Below are positions 1-9,624 of a DNA stretch of 64,000 nt, one piece after another. The stretch is taken from contig JAOPYC010000133.1 of NCBI GenBank assembly GCA_025964795.1, forward strand, positions 1-64,000. Direction: 5' to 3'. The notes beneath the pieces are model-generated. The model had not been told where the DNA came from, did no database searches, and saw nothing but the letters and a program-made list of their open reading frames with translations. A program made the translations under genes and the position numbers. Numbering within the stretch: the stretch's first letter is position 1; each line of letters opens with the position of its first letter. This DNA comes from Marmoricola sp. (GTDB lineage: Bacteria; Actinomycetota; Actinomycetes; Propionibacteriales; Nocardioidaceae).

Positions 1-168
1 CTGCTGTTCTTCTCCTTCACCAACCTGACCAGCGTCGGCCTCTCCGACATCCTGCCGACGGGCAGCCACGCCCGCTCGGTGGTGATCCTCGAGCAGGTCG
101 GCGGGGTCCTCTACGTCGCCATGGTGATCTCGCGCCTGGTCGCGATGACGGTCCGCGACCGCAAGTAG
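1..168 (+). CDS. C-terminal end of a two-TM ion-channel (pore-domain) protein, partial
   Basis: Only the last 55 residues are inside the window, in frame from base 1 to TAG at 166-168. They read as a pore loop followed by a hydrophobic helix and a short basic tail (TVRDRK), as at the end of Ion_trans_2-type potassium-channel domains. The filter-like segment reads TSVGLSDI where potassium channels usually have T-V-G-Y-G-D, so selectivity is uncertain. It converges on the MFS gene with a 4-base gap. Family inferred from a fragment. Confidence 0.6.
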   Translation: MLFFSFTNLTSVGLSDILPTGSHARSVVILEQVGGVLYVAMVISRLVAMTVRDRK

Positions 169-172
169 GGGC

Positions 173-1504
173 TCAGTCCGCGTTGGTCAGGCGCGGCTGG
201 TGGTCACTGCCCAGCTCGTCGCGCTCCGCGGTCCCCTCCTGCTCCCGGAGGGCCAGCGCCCGGGCCCGGAGGCGGTAGCGCCAGATCTGCACCACGCCCA
301 CCGCCCAGAGGAGGTACTGCACGCTCATCGCCCAGCGGAAGGCCGAGGCCGGGTAGGCACTGCCCCCTCCCGGGGTGCGCCAGTCGAGCACGAAGCCGAT
401 CGCGACCACCAGGGTCAGGCTGGCCAGGAAGCCGCCCTGGTTGATGATCCCCGTGGCGCTGGCCAGGCGGTGGGCCGGGTTGGAGGTCCGCCCGACGTCG
501 AAGCCGACCATCGAGGCGGGTCCCCCGATGCCCACGACGCAGGCGAGCAGCATCAGCAGGGGCAGCGGGGCGTCGCCCGGCCAGAGCAGGACCACCGTCC
601 AGACCGCGACGATCGCGCCCACGATGCTGAGCACGAACGTCGAGCGGTGCCAGGGATGGGCGCCGACGAGCAGACCCAGGACGGGGCCGCTGCACACGGT
701 CGCGATGACGATCAGCGTGAGCAGCAGTCCCGCCGTCGACGGCGAACGGCCCTCCCCGCGCACGAGGAAGGGGTAGCCCCACAGCAGGCTGAGCGTGGTG
801 GCGCTGAACTGCGAGGTGAAGTGCATCCAGAAGCCGAGCCGGGTGCCGGGGTGCGCCCAGGACGCGGCCAGGCTGTCCCTGATGGCGCGCGGCGAGAGGC
901 TCGGGCCGCGGAGGTTGCGGTCCTCGGGCGCGTCGTGGAGCAGGAGCAGCACGGCGACCATCAGGACAAGCCCGATCGACGCCGCGACGAGGTAGGCCCG
1001 GGTCCAGCCGGCGTGGCTCAGCGCCCACGTCATCGGCACCGCCGCCGCGATCGCGCCGGTCTGGCCGAGCATGCCGGTGAGCTGGGTGATCAGTGGGATC
1101 CGGCGCTGCGGGAACCAGGTGCTGACCAGCCGGAGCACGCAGATGAAGGTCATCGCGTCGCCGATCCCGACGAACCCACGGGCCAGCAGGGCGACCGGGA
1201 ACGACTCGGCGAACGCGAACACTCCCTGGGCCGCCGTCATCAGCACGAGCCCGGTGAACAGCACGCTCCGGGAGCCGAACCGGTCGACCGCCAGCCCGAC
1301 CGGGATCTGCATGCCGGCGTAGACGAGCAGCTGCAGCATCGTGAACGTCGCCAGCTGGGTGGCGGAGATGTGGAAGCGCTCGGCGGCCACGAGCCCGGCG
1401 ACGCCGAGCGAGGACCGGTGGAAGACCGCCAGGACGTAGACCAGCAGGCCGACGACCCAGACGACCCAGGGTCCGCGGAAGGTGGAGCTGGAAGGCGCCG
1501 TCAC
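173..1504 (-). CDS. MFS transporter
   Basis: About 443 residues, roughly twelve hydrophobic segments in two halves with a charged middle loop (HDAPEDRNL). An MFS signature-like loop (DRFGSRS) follows TM2. Overall it resembles nitrate/sugar-phosphate-type MFS carriers, but the substrate is not evident. I start at GTG 1504, not the in-frame TTG six bases upstream, because a TAAAAT -10 box at 1512-1517 lies exactly 7 bases before this GTG, as in other leaderless genes here. No metabolic neighbour hints at the cargo. Confidence 0.85.
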   Translation of the reverse strand: MTAPSSSTFRGPWVVWVVGLLVYVLAVFHRSSLGVAGLVAAERFHISATQLATFTMLQLLVYAGMQIPVGLAVDRFGSRSVLFTGLVLMTAAQGVFAFAESFPVALLARGFVGIGDAMTFICVLRLVSTWFPQRRIPLITQLTGMLGQTGAIAAAVPMTWALSHAGWTRAYLVAASIGLVLMVAVLLLLHDAPEDRNLRGPSLSPRAIRDSLAASWAHPGTRLGFWMHFTSQFSATTLSLLWGYPFLVRGEGRSPSTAGLLLTLIVIATVCSGPVLGLLVGAHPWHRSTFVLSIVGAIVAVWTVVLLWPGDAPLPLLMLLACVVGIGGPASMVGFDVGRTSNPAHRLASATGIINQGGFLASLTLVVAIGFVLDWRTPGGGSAYPASAFRWAMSVQYLLWAVGVVQIWRYRLRARALALREQEGTAERDELGSDHQPRLTNAD

Positions 1505-1511
1505 TTCCAAG

Positions 1512-1517
1512 ATTTTA
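1512..1517 (-). promoter_or_regulatory. -10 box of the MFS gene (leaderless)
   Basis: TAAAAT on the minus strand ends 7 bases before GTG 1504, so transcription should begin at or next to the start codon. Confidence 0.55.
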
Positions 1518-1551
1518 CGGGGTGGCTCCGGCGCTCCCGAAGCCGGTCAGG

Positions 1552-1989
1552 TCAGTCGAGGCAGAACTCGTTGCCCTCGGGATCACCCATCGTGATGAAT
1601 CCGAACTCCATCCGCCCGTCGGGCTCGACGCGGTAGAGCTCGGACGCCCCCAGAGCCACCAACCGGTCGGACTCGGCCTGCAGGACCGCCGTCCGCTCGT
1701 CCCCCACGAGGCCCGGCGCCGCGCGTACGTCGAGGTGCACGCGGTTCTTGGCGGACTTGCCCTCCGGCACCTGCTGGAAGAAGAGCCGCGGCCCGCTGCC
1801 GTCGACCGGCAGGGCGGCCGAGCGGGTGTTGCGCTGGTCCTCCGGGACGTGCACGGAGTCCAGGAACGCGTCCCAGGTCTCGAAGCCGGGTGGCGGCGGC
1901 TGCAGCTGGTAGCCGAGGACCTCGACCCAGAACCGGGCCAGTGCGTCCGGGTCGGCGCAGTCGAAGGTGATCTGGACGTCCTTGCTCAT
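1552..1989 (-). CDS. VOC (glyoxalase/bleomycin-resistance fold) protein
   Basis: 145 residues. The opening QITFDCADPDALARFW and the closing GDPEGNEFCLD are the two conserved ends of VOC-superfamily proteins; this subtype is common in actinobacteria (Glyoxalase_6-like). Ligands of a metal site can be guessed but not proved. Start chosen at ATG 1989: AGGAGG lies 6 bases upstream, while the longer frame has no ribosome site and is low-complexity. It follows the DivIVA-like gene by 22 bases and may end the uvrB operon. Substrate unknown. Confidence 0.85.
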   Translation of the reverse strand: MSKDVQITFDCADPDALARFWVEVLGYQLQPPPPGFETWDAFLDSVHVPEDQRNTRSAALPVDGSGPRLFFQQVPEGKSAKNRVHLDVRAAPGLVGDERTAVLQAESDRLVALGASELYRVEPDGRMEFGFITMGDPEGNEFCLD

Positions 1990-2011
1990 CTGCTTCCTCC
2001 TGAGGAGTCGT

Positions 2012-2290
2012 TCACTGGTCCTGTCTGCTGGTCCCGAGCGCGGCGGCGGCACCGATCTCGACGAGGAACTCGTCGACCTCGACCCGGTCGTATCCCTCAC
2101 GCCACCGGAAGGTCGGGAAGTGGGCTCCGTCGAGGAGGGGCTGGAGCGGCAGGCCACGAGTCGCAGACCGCTCCAGCTGGTCGAGGAGCTCGTCGACCGC
2201 GTTCATGGCGTAGCCCTCGCGGATCCGGACGGGGGTGAACCGCACGCTGCGGATCGTCTCGACGAGCTCGAGGTTCACCGCGGACGTCAC
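2012..2290 (-). CDS. small DivIVA-domain protein with two DivIVA-like motifs
   Basis: 92 residues starting with GTG 2290, which overlaps the uvrB stop (GTGA), so it is probably translationally coupled to uvrB. Two similar segments are visible: residues about 16-40 ([20 protein letters not shown]) and 56-80 ([20 protein letters not shown]). Both match the short N-terminal DivIVA signature with R-x-GY and (E/A)VDE(F/L)L. The long coiled coil of true DivIVA/Wag31 is absent. Such proteins are usually membrane- or pole-associated; the role here is unknown. Confidence 0.8.
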   Translation of the reverse strand: MTSAVNLELVETIRSVRFTPVRIREGYAMNAVDELLDQLERSATRGLPLQPLLDGAHFPTFRWREGYDRVEVDEFLVEIGAAAALGTSRQDQ

Positions 2291-4404
2291 TTGGTCGCCT
2301 CCATCATCTGGCGCAGCTCCTTCTTGAGGTCGGAGATCTCGTCGCGGAGCCGGGCGGCCAGCTCGAACTGGAGCTCGGCCGCGGCGGCCCGCATCTGCTC
2401 GGAGAGCTGCTGGACGAGCTCGGCGAGGTCGCTGGACGGGATGCCGGCGGTGTCCGGCAGCTGCTCGTGCATCTTGGACAGGCCGGGGACGGGGGCCTTC
2501 TTGCTCTTGTCGCCACGCGCACCCGTGCCCTGCCAGGTCTGCAGCAGCTCCTGGGTGTTCTCGTCCTCGCGCGCGAGCATCTCCGTGATGTCGGCGATCT
2601 TCTTGCGCAGCGGCTGCGGGTCGACGCCGCGCTCGAGGTTGTAGGCGACCTGCTTCTCGCGACGCCGGTTGGTCTCGTCGATGGCCAGCTCCATCGACGG
2701 CGTCATCCGGTCGGCGTACATCACGACCTGCCCGGAGACGTTGCGCGCCGCGCGGCCGATGGTCTGGATGAGGGACTTGTCCGAACGGAGGAAGCCCTCC
2801 TTGTCGGCGTCGAGGATGGCGACCAGCGACACCACGGGCAGGTCGAGCCCCTCGCGGAGCAGGTTGATGCCGACGAGGACGTCGTAGTCGCCCAGCCGCA
2901 GGTCGCGCAGCAGCTCGATGCGCTTGAGGGTGTCCACCTCGGAGTGGAGGTAACGGGTGCGGACGCCGTTCTCGAGCAGGTAGTCGGTGAGGTCCTCCGA
3001 CATCTTCTTGGTGAGCGTGGTGACCAGCACCCGCTCGTTGCGCTCCACGCGAAGGCCGATCTCGTGCATCAGGTCGTCGATCTGGCCCTTGGTCGAGCGG
3101 ACCACGACCTCGGGGTCGATCAGCCCGGTCGGGCGGATGATCTGCTCGACGACGTTGTCGATGCCGCCGCCCTTGCTGATCTCGTACTTCCCCGGGGTCG
3201 CGGAGAGGTAGATGGTCTGGCCGATGCGGTCGAGGAACTCCTCCCACCGCAGCGGGCGGTTGTCCATCGCGCTGGGCAGCCGGAAGCCGTGGTCGACCAG
3301 GTTGCGCTTGCGGGACATGTCGCCCTCGTACATCCCGCCGATCTGCGGGACCGCCACGTGGGACTCGTCGACCACCAGCACGAAGTCCTCGGGGAAGTAG
3401 TCGAGCAGGCAGTTGGGAGCGCTCCCCCGGCTGCGGCCGTCGATGTGCATCGAGTAGTTCTCGATGCCCGAGCAGGAGCCGACCTGGCGCATCATCTCCA
3501 CGTCGTAGGTGGTGCGCATCCGCAGCCGCTGGGCCTCCAGCAGCTTGCCCTGCTTCTCGAACGCGGCCAGCTGCTCCTCGAGCTCGGCCTCGATGCCGGC
3601 GATGGCCCGCTCCATCCGCGCCCCGCCGGCGACGTAGTGGGTCGCGGGGAAGACGTAGAGCTCGGAGTCCTCAGTGATCACCTCGCCGGTCACCGGGTGC
3701 AGCGTCATCATCCGCTCGATCTCGTCGCCGAAGAACTCCACCCGCACGGCGTGCTCCTCGTAGACCGGGAAGATCTCGAGGGTGTCCCCGCGGACCCGGA
3801 AGGTGCCGCGGGTGAAGGAGAGGTCGTTGCGGGTGTACTGGATCTCGACCAGCTGGCGCAGCACGGCGTCGCGGTCCATCTCCTGGCCGACCTTGAGGCG
3901 GAGCATCCGGTCGACGTACTCCTGGGGGGTGCCGAGACCGTAGATGCAGGAGACCGTCGAGACCACGATCACGTCGCGGCGGGTGAGCAGCGAGTTGGTG
4001 GCCGAGTGGCGCAGCCGCTCGACCTCCTCGTTGATCGAGGAGTCCTTCTCGATGTAGGTGTCCGTCTGCGGGACGTAGGCCTCGGGCTGGTAGTAGTCGT
4101 AGTAGGAGACGAAGTACTCGACCGCGTTGTCCGGGAACAGCATCCGCAGCTCGTTGGCGAACTGGGCCGCGAGCGTCTTGTTGGGCTGCATCACGAGGAT
4201 CGGCCGCTGCAGGTTCTCCGCGACCCAGGCCACCGTCGCGGTCTTGCCGGTGCCGGTGGCGCCGAGGAGGACGACGTCCTTCTCCCCGCCCTGGATCCGC
4301 TTGGTGATCTCGGCGATCGCGGTCGGCTGGTCGCCGGACGGGGTGTAGTCGGACTGCACGTCGAAGGGCGCCACCCGGCGCTCGAGATCGGTCACTGGAC
4401 GCAT
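2287..4404 (-). CDS. uvrB: UvrABC excinuclease subunit B
   Basis: 705 residues, the usual UvrB size. Visible in order: Walker [14 protein letters not shown] near residue 50, the damage-probing beta-hairpin with [12 protein letters not shown], a helicase DESH motif, helicase motif VI region QTIGRAARN, and a C-terminal UVR domain ending [13 protein letters not shown] that contacts UvrC. It verifies damage after UvrA loading in nucleotide excision repair. Start is ATG 4404; TACGCT at 4412-4417 lies 7 bases away, giving a leaderless message with a damage-type upstream motif. Confidence 0.97.
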   Translation of the reverse strand: MRPVTDLERRVAPFDVQSDYTPSGDQPTAIAEITKRIQGGEKDVVLLGATGTGKTATVAWVAENLQRPILVMQPNKTLAAQFANELRMLFPDNAVEYFVSYYDYYQPEAYVPQTDTYIEKDSSINEEVERLRHSATNSLLTRRDVIVVSTVSCIYGLGTPQEYVDRMLRLKVGQEMDRDAVLRQLVEIQYTRNDLSFTRGTFRVRGDTLEIFPVYEEHAVRVEFFGDEIERMMTLHPVTGEVITEDSELYVFPATHYVAGGARMERAIAGIEAELEEQLAAFEKQGKLLEAQRLRMRTTYDVEMMRQVGSCSGIENYSMHIDGRSRGSAPNCLLDYFPEDFVLVVDESHVAVPQIGGMYEGDMSRKRNLVDHGFRLPSAMDNRPLRWEEFLDRIGQTIYLSATPGKYEISKGGGIDNVVEQIIRPTGLIDPEVVVRSTKGQIDDLMHEIGLRVERNERVLVTTLTKKMSEDLTDYLLENGVRTRYLHSEVDTLKRIELLRDLRLGDYDVLVGINLLREGLDLPVVSLVAILDADKEGFLRSDKSLIQTIGRAARNVSGQVVMYADRMTPSMELAIDETNRRREKQVAYNLERGVDPQPLRKKIADITEMLAREDENTQELLQTWQGTGARGDKSKKAPVPGLSKMHEQLPDTAGIPSSDLAELVQQLSEQMRAAAAELQFELAARLRDEISDLKKELRQMMEATK

Positions 4405-4411
4405 GAGTGCC

Positions 4412-4434
4412 AGCGTACGGGCCGCCTCTGACAC
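4412..4434 (-). promoter_or_regulatory. uvrB promoter with RecA-independent DNA-damage (PafBC-type) motif
   Basis: On the minus strand, GTGTCAGAG (4434-4426), eight bases, then TACGCT (4417-4412). The mycobacterial RecA-independent damage promoter is TTGTCRGTG-N8-TANNNT: 7 of 9 upstream positions match, with exact spacing and a matching -10. The predicted start site coincides with ATG 4404. Confidence 0.6.
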
Positions 4435-4501
4435 TCCGGTCGGGCTCCATGGCCGACTCTGCTTGGATGAGGTCGTGCAAGCCCGCCACCCGCTCATCAA
4501 C

Positions 4502-5743
4502 ATGCGCCACCCCGTGGCCCAGGTGGTACGCCGGACGCTGTCCACCATCTTCGGGATCCCCATGCTGGTCGCCATCGGGATGAGCCTCGTGGACTCCTAC
4601 CGGCGCCGCGGCAAGCGTCCGAAGCCCTTCCCGACCCGGACGGCCGCGGAGACGGTGGTCGGCGAGGGCACGGTGACGACGTACAGCTTCGGCCAGGACC
4701 TCTACGACGACATGCTCGCCGCCATCAACGGGGCCCAGAAGCAGGTTCTGCTGGAGACCTACATCTGGAAGGGCGACGCGGTCGGGCAGCGGTTCAAGAA
4801 GGCGCTGATCGACGCCGCGGACCGCGGGGTCGAGGTGCGGGTGATCTACGACTCCTTCGCCAACATCGTCGTCCGCCCGCCCTTCAAGCACTTCCCGTCC
4901 AACGTGAAGGTGCTCGCCTTCCCCGTCTACTCGGCCGGCTGGCGGTTCTTCGACCTGCGCCGCTACGGCCGGGACCACCGCAAGATCCTGGTCGTCGACG
5001 ACACGGTCGGCTTCGTCGGTGGCTACAACCTCGGCTCGGCGTACGCCACCGAGTGGCGCGACACGCACTGCCGGATCACCGGCCCCGGGGTGTGGGACCT
5101 CGCGCGCGCCTTCGCCGACTTCTGGAACCTGCACCGCAACAAGAGGTTCCGGCGCAGCGAGCCGCCGATGCTGCTCTCGACGGCCTCGACCTGGGAGCCG
5201 CGCATCCGGGTGCACCGCAACATCCCGCGGCAGTGGATGTTCCCGATCCGCGGGATGTACATCGAGGCGATCAACCGCGCCCAGCGCAACATCTGGATGA
5301 CGCACGCCTACTTCATCCCCGACGAGAGCTTCGTGGACGCGCTGGTCGGGGCGGCGAGCCGCGGGGTCGACGTACGCCTGCTGCTCCCGGCGAAGTCCAA
5401 CCACATCGTGGCCGACTGGATCTCCCGAGGCTACTTCCGGCGGATGCTCGACGCCGACCTGAAGATCTTCCGCTTCCGCGACGCCATGGTGCACGCCAAG
5501 ACCGCGACCATCGACGGCAGCTGGACGACGATCGGCACCGCCAACGTCGACCGGCTCAGCATGAGCGGCAACTACGAGATCAACGTCGAGATCATCGACG
5601 CCGCGCTGGCCGAGGAGATGGAGCGCATCTTCGAGACCGACCTGACCAACTCCCTCCCGCTCACTCTCGCGGAGTGGGAGGCCCGAGACGTCTACAGCCG
5701 GTTCACCGAGATGATCCTCAAGCCGCTGCGTCCGCTGCTGTAG
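4502..5743 (+). CDS. phospholipase D / cardiolipin synthase-type protein
   Basis: About 413 residues with one N-terminal hydrophobic segment, then two PLD catalytic motifs: [19 protein letters not shown] near residue 160 and [20 protein letters not shown] near 335 (H-x-K-x4-D plus G-G/S/T). This is the layout of bacterial cardiolipin synthases and related phosphatidyltransferases, acting at the membrane; a PLD-like nuclease is less likely. ATG 4502 lacks a clear ribosome site. GTG 4475, nine codons earlier, is the main alternative. Divergent from uvrB. Confidence 0.85.
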   Translation: MRHPVAQVVRRTLSTIFGIPMLVAIGMSLVDSYRRRGKRPKPFPTRTAAETVVGEGTVTTYSFGQDLYDDMLAAINGAQKQVLLETYIWKGDAVGQRFKKALIDAADRGVEVRVIYDSFANIVVRPPFKHFPSNVKVLAFPVYSAGWRFFDLRRYGRDHRKILVVDDTVGFVGGYNLGSAYATEWRDTHCRITGPGVWDLARAFADFWNLHRNKRFRRSEPPMLLSTASTWEPRIRVHRNIPRQWMFPIRGMYIEAINRAQRNIWMTHAYFIPDESFVDALVGAASRGVDVRLLLPAKSNHIVADWISRGYFRRMLDADLKIFRFRDAMVHAKTATIDGSWTTIGTANVDRLSMSGNYEINVEIIDAALAEEMERIFETDLTNSLPLTLAEWEARDVYSRFTEMILKPLRPLL

Positions 5744-5783
5744 GTCGCCTCGGGCTGTGGGTGGGCGGGGCGCGGTCCGGATC

Positions 5784-5797
5784 GACATGCGAATGTC
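5784..5797. promoter_or_regulatory. palindromic operator 1 upstream of gabT (GACAT-N4-ATGTC)
   Basis: GACATGCGAATGTC has perfect 5-base arms with a 4-base spacer. It is the exact reverse complement of the second copy at 5837-5850; the centres are 53 bases apart, close to five helical turns. Confidence 0.6.
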
Positions 5798-5836
5798 GCT
5801 GCTGAGACCTCTGGGAGCCGCATCCTCCCCTCCAGT

Positions 5837-5850
5837 GACATTCGCATGTC
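5837..5850. promoter_or_regulatory. palindromic operator 2 upstream of gabT (GACAT-N4-ATGTC)
   Basis: GACATTCGCATGTC, the inverted twin of the site at 5784-5797, lies 110 bases before the gabT start codon. The remainder of the 216-base gap (5744-5959) shows only the GGAGGG ribosome site. Confidence 0.6.
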
Positions 5851-5959
5851 CAAGCCCGCCCCGGCCGCCCCACCACCCCCGGCTTGTCCTCCCCGCCCGG
5901 ACGGCGAATACTGGCCTGCGGACGCTCGTTTTCACACTGATCCGTTGCCGGAGGGCCAC

Positions 5960-7327
5960 ATGACGACCGAAACCGCCGCACCCGCACACCTCACCGGCGG
6001 CCCCGAGCTGCCGCAGGAGCGGCGGTTGGTCACCGAGATCCCCGGGCCCCGCTCGCGGGCGCTGCACGAGCGTCGCACCGCCGCGGTCGCGTCCGGTGTC
6101 GGCAGCGTGCTGCCGGTCTACGTCGCCGCCGCCGGTGGCGGGGTGGTCATCGACGTCGACGGCAACTCGCTGATCGACCTGGCCAGCGGCATCGCCGTGA
6201 CGAGCGTCGGCAACAGCGCCCCCGAGGTCGTACGACGGGTGAGCGACCAGGTCGCCGCCTTCACCCACACCTGCTTCATGGTCGCGCCCTACGAGGGGTA
6301 CGTCGAGGTCTGCGAGGCGCTGGCCAGGCTCACCCCCGGCGACCACGCGAAGAAGACGGCCCTGTTCAACTCCGGGGCGGAGGCGGTCGAGAACGCGGTG
6401 AAGATCGCCCGCGCGCACACCGGGCGCGGCGCCGTCGTGGTGTTCGACCACGCCTACCACGGCCGCACCAACCTGACGATGGCGATGACCGCGAAGAACA
6501 CGCCCTACAAGGACGGCTTCGGGCCGTTCGCCGGCGAGGTCTACCGCGCCCCGATGTCCTACCCGTTCCGCGAGCCGGTGCAGATCACCGGCGCCGAGGC
6601 GGCGGCCCGCGCCATCGACGTGATCGAGAAGCAGGTCGGCGCGGGGAACATCGCCTGCGTGGTGATCGAGCCGGTGCTCGGCGAGGGCGGTTTCGTCGTA
6701 CCCGCCGAGGGTTTCCTGCCCGCCGTCGCGCAGTGGTGCACCGACAACGGTGTCGTGTTCGTCGCCGACGAGATCCAGTCGGGCATGTGCCGCACCGGCG
6801 CCTGGTTCGCCTGCGACCACGAGGGCGTCGTGCCCGACCTGGTCACGGTCGCCAAGGGCATGGCCGGTGGCCTGCCGCTGGCCGGTGTGGTCGGCCGCGC
6901 CGAGATCATGGACGCGCCGCAGGCCGGCGGGCTCGGCGGGACCTACGGCGGCAACCCCGTCGCCTGCGCCGCCGCCCTCGGCGCCATCGCCACCATGGAG
7001 GACCTCGACCTGCCGGCCGCCGCTCGTCGCATCGAGCAGACGATGTTCACCCGACTGGGCGCGCTGGCCGAGAAGGCCCCGGCCATCGGCGAGGTCCGCG
7101 GCCGCGGCGCCATGATCGCGATCGAGCTGGTCAAGCCGGGGACCATCGAGCCCGACGCCGCCCTCACCGGCAAGATCAGCGCCGCCTGCCACCAGGCCGG
7201 CGTGCTCACCCTGACCTGCGGCACCTACGGCAACATCCTGCGGTTCCTGCCGTCGCTGGTGATGCCCGACCACCTCCTCGACGAGGCCCTCGACGTGATC
7301 GAGGAGGTCGTGCTCGGGCTCGTCTGA
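5960..7327 (+). CDS. gabT: 4-aminobutyrate (GABA) aminotransferase-type class III aminotransferase
   Basis: 455 residues, PLP fold-type I class III. The Schiff-base lysine is in VAKGMAGG (about K299), with the cofactor-contact segments NSGAEAVEN and ADEIQSG. It would move the amino group of GABA to 2-oxoglutarate, giving succinate semialdehyde. Start ATG 5960 has GGAGGG five bases upstream; the in-frame ATG at 5846 lies inside an operator and gives a proline-rich tail. The polyamine genes that follow would produce GABA. No succinate-semialdehyde dehydrogenase is seen. Subtype inferred. Confidence 0.88.
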   Translation: MTTETAAPAHLTGGPELPQERRLVTEIPGPRSRALHERRTAAVASGVGSVLPVYVAAAGGGVVIDVDGNSLIDLASGIAVTSVGNSAPEVVRRVSDQVAAFTHTCFMVAPYEGYVEVCEALARLTPGDHAKKTALFNSGAEAVENAVKIARAHTGRGAVVVFDHAYHGRTNLTMAMTAKNTPYKDGFGPFAGEVYRAPMSYPFREPVQITGAEAAARAIDVIEKQVGAGNIACVVIEPVLGEGGFVVPAEGFLPAVAQWCTDNGVVFVADEIQSGMCRTGAWFACDHEGVVPDLVTVAKGMAGGLPLAGVVGRAEIMDAPQAGGLGGTYGGNPVACAAALGAIATMEDLDLPAAARRIEQTMFTRLGALAEKAPAIGEVRGRGAMIAIELVKPGTIEPDAALTGKISAACHQAGVLTLTCGTYGNILRFLPSLVMPDHLLDEALDVIEEVVLGLV

Positions 7328-7333
7328 GCCGGG

Positions 7334-8119
7334 TCAGCCCACCGACAGGATCCGGCTGAGGAACTGCTGGGTCCGCTCCTCCTGCGGGTCGGTGAGCACC
7401 TCGGGGCCGCCGCGCTCGGCGACCACGCCGCCGTCGAGGAAGAGCACCTGGTCGGCGACGTCGCGGGCGAAGCGGACCTCGTGGGTGACGATCGCGAGGG
7501 TCCAGCCCTGCCGGGCCAGGTCCTTGATCACGCCGAGCACCTCGCCGACCAGCTCGGGGTCGAGCGCCGAGGTGGGCTCGTCGAGCAGCACCACCTGGGG
7601 CTTGAGGGCGAGGGCGCGGGCGATGCCGACGCGTTGCTGCTGCCCTCCGGAGAGCTGGCTCGGATAGCTGTCGGCGCTCCCGGTGAGGCCCACCTGCTCG
7701 AGCAGGCGGCGGGCATCGGCCACGGCCTCGTCGTGGGCCTTCCCCTGGACCTGCACCGGTCCCTCGATCACGTTCTCCAGGGCGGTCTTGTGCGGGAACA
7801 GGTTGTGCGACTGGAAGACCATGCCGCTGCGCGCACGCAGCGCCCGGATCTCGCGCACCCGCTCCCCCTTGTCGCGGGGCAGCTGGGAGAAGTCGACCGA
7901 CGCGTCGGCGATCCGCACGAACCCGGCGTCCGGTGTCTCCAGGACGTTCAGCGACCGCAGCACCGTCGTCTTGCCCGACCCGGAGGGTCCCAGCAGGGCC
8001 GTGACCGTGCCCTCGCCCGTGGTGAAGTCGACCCCCTTCAGGACCGTGTTCTCGCCGAAGGTCTTGGTCAGCCCGGTCACCTCGATCAGCGGGGCCCGTC
8101 CGTCTGTCGGCTCGCTCAT
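7334..8119 (-). CDS. polar amino-acid ABC transporter ATP-binding protein
   Basis: 261 residues with Walker A GPSGSGKTT, signature LSGGQQQR, Walker B VVLLDEPTSALDP and the H-loop VTHEV, in the GlnQ/HisP style. It drives import through the permease half of the preceding gene; ATG 8119 overlaps that gene's stop (ATGA). Converges on gabT with a 6-base gap. Cargo could be a basic amino acid or agmatine given the adjacent agmatinase; that is inference. Confidence 0.92.
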   Translation of the reverse strand: MSEPTDGRAPLIEVTGLTKTFGENTVLKGVDFTTGEGTVTALLGPSGSGKTTVLRSLNVLETPDAGFVRIADASVDFSQLPRDKGERVREIRALRARSGMVFQSHNLFPHKTALENVIEGPVQVQGKAHDEAVADARRLLEQVGLTGSADSYPSQLSGGQQQRVGIARALALKPQVVLLDEPTSALDPELVGEVLGVIKDLARQGWTLAIVTHEVRFARDVADQVLFLDGGVVAERGGPEVLTDPQEERTQQFLSRILSVG

Positions 8120-9618
8120 GCGACGTACCTCCCGAGGCGTCGTTCCAGTGGTGGTTGGGCCCGGGAGACCAGGAAGCAGATCACCCAGTAGTAGAGGGCC
8201 GCGAAGGCGTAGAGCAGGAGGTACTGCCCGCTCACCGAGGCCGCGACGGTGGCCTCCCGCAGCAGCTCGGGCACCAGCACCACGGAGGCCAGCGAGGTGT
8301 CCTTGATCAGCGAGAGCAGCTCGTTGGACAACGGGGGTACGGCGATCCGCGCCGCCTGCGGCAGCACGACCCGGCGCATCGTCTGCCGGTAGTCCATCCC
8401 GATCGTGGTGGCCGCCTCGAACTGGCCTCGCGGCACCGAGAGGATCGAGGCGCGGATCGTCTCGGCGGCGTAGCCACCGACGTTGAGGCTGAGCGCGAGG
8501 CAGGCGGCGACGTAGCTGTTCAGCTTCACGCCCACCTCGGGCAGTCCGTAGAACACCACGAACAGCTGCACCAGCAGCGGCGTCCCGCGGATGACCGAGA
8601 TGTAGACGCGCGCGGGCAGGTCGAGCAACCGGGACCTCGACAACCGAGCGAGGGCGGCGGCGAGCCCGAGCGCCAGGCCCACCACGAAGGAGATCGCCGT
8701 CAGCGGGATGGTCCCCCGGATGACGCCCCACAGCATCGGCCAGGCCTCGTGCCGGAGCACCTCCCAGCGACTGCGCTGCGTGTCGGAGCCCTTCACCGAG
8801 ACCGTGCCGGACTTCTCCACGGAGACGTCGGCCTTGAAGTACTTCTCCGAGATCTTCTTGAGGGTGCCGTCGGAGCGCAGCTGGGCGAGCGCCTTGTCCG
8901 CCTGTTGCTGCAGGGTCGTGTCGGTCTTGCGGAAGGTGAGCGCCTGCTTGCCGACGTCCGACCCGGCGTTGCCGGCGATCTTGACCTTCGTCGACCCCGT
9001 GGAGGCGAGGTAGTCGAGCACGGCGATGTTGTCGTTGACCACCGCGTCCACGCGGCCCTGGTCCAGCAGGGCCGCGGCCTGGGCGAACTGCTCGACGTTC
9101 TCGACCTTGGCGCCCGCCTCCTTGGCCACCTCGTACCAGTTGCTGGTCGCGGACTGCGCGGTCGTCTTCCCGCGCAGGTCCTTCAGGCTGTGGATGTCCT
9201 TGTTGTCGGCCGCCGTGACGATGACCCCGTGGCTGTAGGTGTACGGCGTGCTGAACAGGTAGCGGGCCTGGCGCTCGGGATTGATGGTGATCTGGTTGGC
9301 GATCACGTCGATCCGCTTGGCGTCGAGCGCGGCGAAGATCGCGTCGAACTGCGACTGCACGAACTTCAGCTGCCAGCCGGTCTTCTTCGCGACCGCCTTG
9401 ACGACCTCGATGTCGTAGCCGGTCAGCTGGTTGGTGCGCGGGTCGACGTACGTGAACGGCGGGTAGGTGCCCTCGGTCCCGACACGTACGACGGGCGGGG
9501 CGTCCGCGGTGCGGGCGGCCTGCGCCGGAGCGGCGCTGTAGGCGCCGAGCAGCAGCACCGGCGCGAGGACCAGCAGGACGAGCCGGCGGGCCACGGATCT
9601 GCGTCTTCTTAACTCCAC
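8116..9618 (-). CDS. fused substrate-binding protein and permease of a polar amino-acid ABC transporter
   Basis: 500 residues. Basic N-terminus and signal-like helix (LVLLVLAPVLLLGAYSAAPAQA), then an SBP_bac_3 domain (about 40-265: VGTEGTYPPFTYVD, GYDIEVVKA), then a HisM/GlnP-type permease (about 285-490) with the EAA-type loop EAATTIGMDYRQTMRRVVLP. Fusions of this kind keep the binding domain tethered outside the membrane. GTG start 9618 is supported by TAAAGT six bases upstream. Codons 3-5 are TTA-AGA-AGA, rare in this genome. Confidence 0.9.
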   Translation of the reverse strand: MELRRRRSVARRLVLLVLAPVLLLGAYSAAPAQAARTADAPPVVRVGTEGTYPPFTYVDPRTNQLTGYDIEVVKAVAKKTGWQLKFVQSQFDAIFAALDAKRIDVIANQITINPERQARYLFSTPYTYSHGVIVTAADNKDIHSLKDLRGKTTAQSATSNWYEVAKEAGAKVENVEQFAQAAALLDQGRVDAVVNDNIAVLDYLASTGSTKVKIAGNAGSDVGKQALTFRKTDTTLQQQADKALAQLRSDGTLKKISEKYFKADVSVEKSGTVSVKGSDTQRSRWEVLRHEAWPMLWGVIRGTIPLTAISFVVGLALGLAAALARLSRSRLLDLPARVYISVIRGTPLLVQLFVVFYGLPEVGVKLNSYVAACLALSLNVGGYAAETIRASILSVPRGQFEAATTIGMDYRQTMRRVVLPQAARIAVPPLSNELLSLIKDTSLASVVLVPELLREATVAASVSGQYLLLYAFAALYYWVICFLVSRAQPPLERRLGRYVA

Positions 9619-9624
9619 CAGTCC

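Noticed and set aside
3671-7273. Very long open frame opposite uvrB, the PLD gene and gabT
   Set aside because: It is antisense to three well-supported genes, has no domain and reflects the G+C-rich third codon positions. Similar long antisense frames opposite the aconitase, APC permease and fatty-acid genes were rejected for the same reason.
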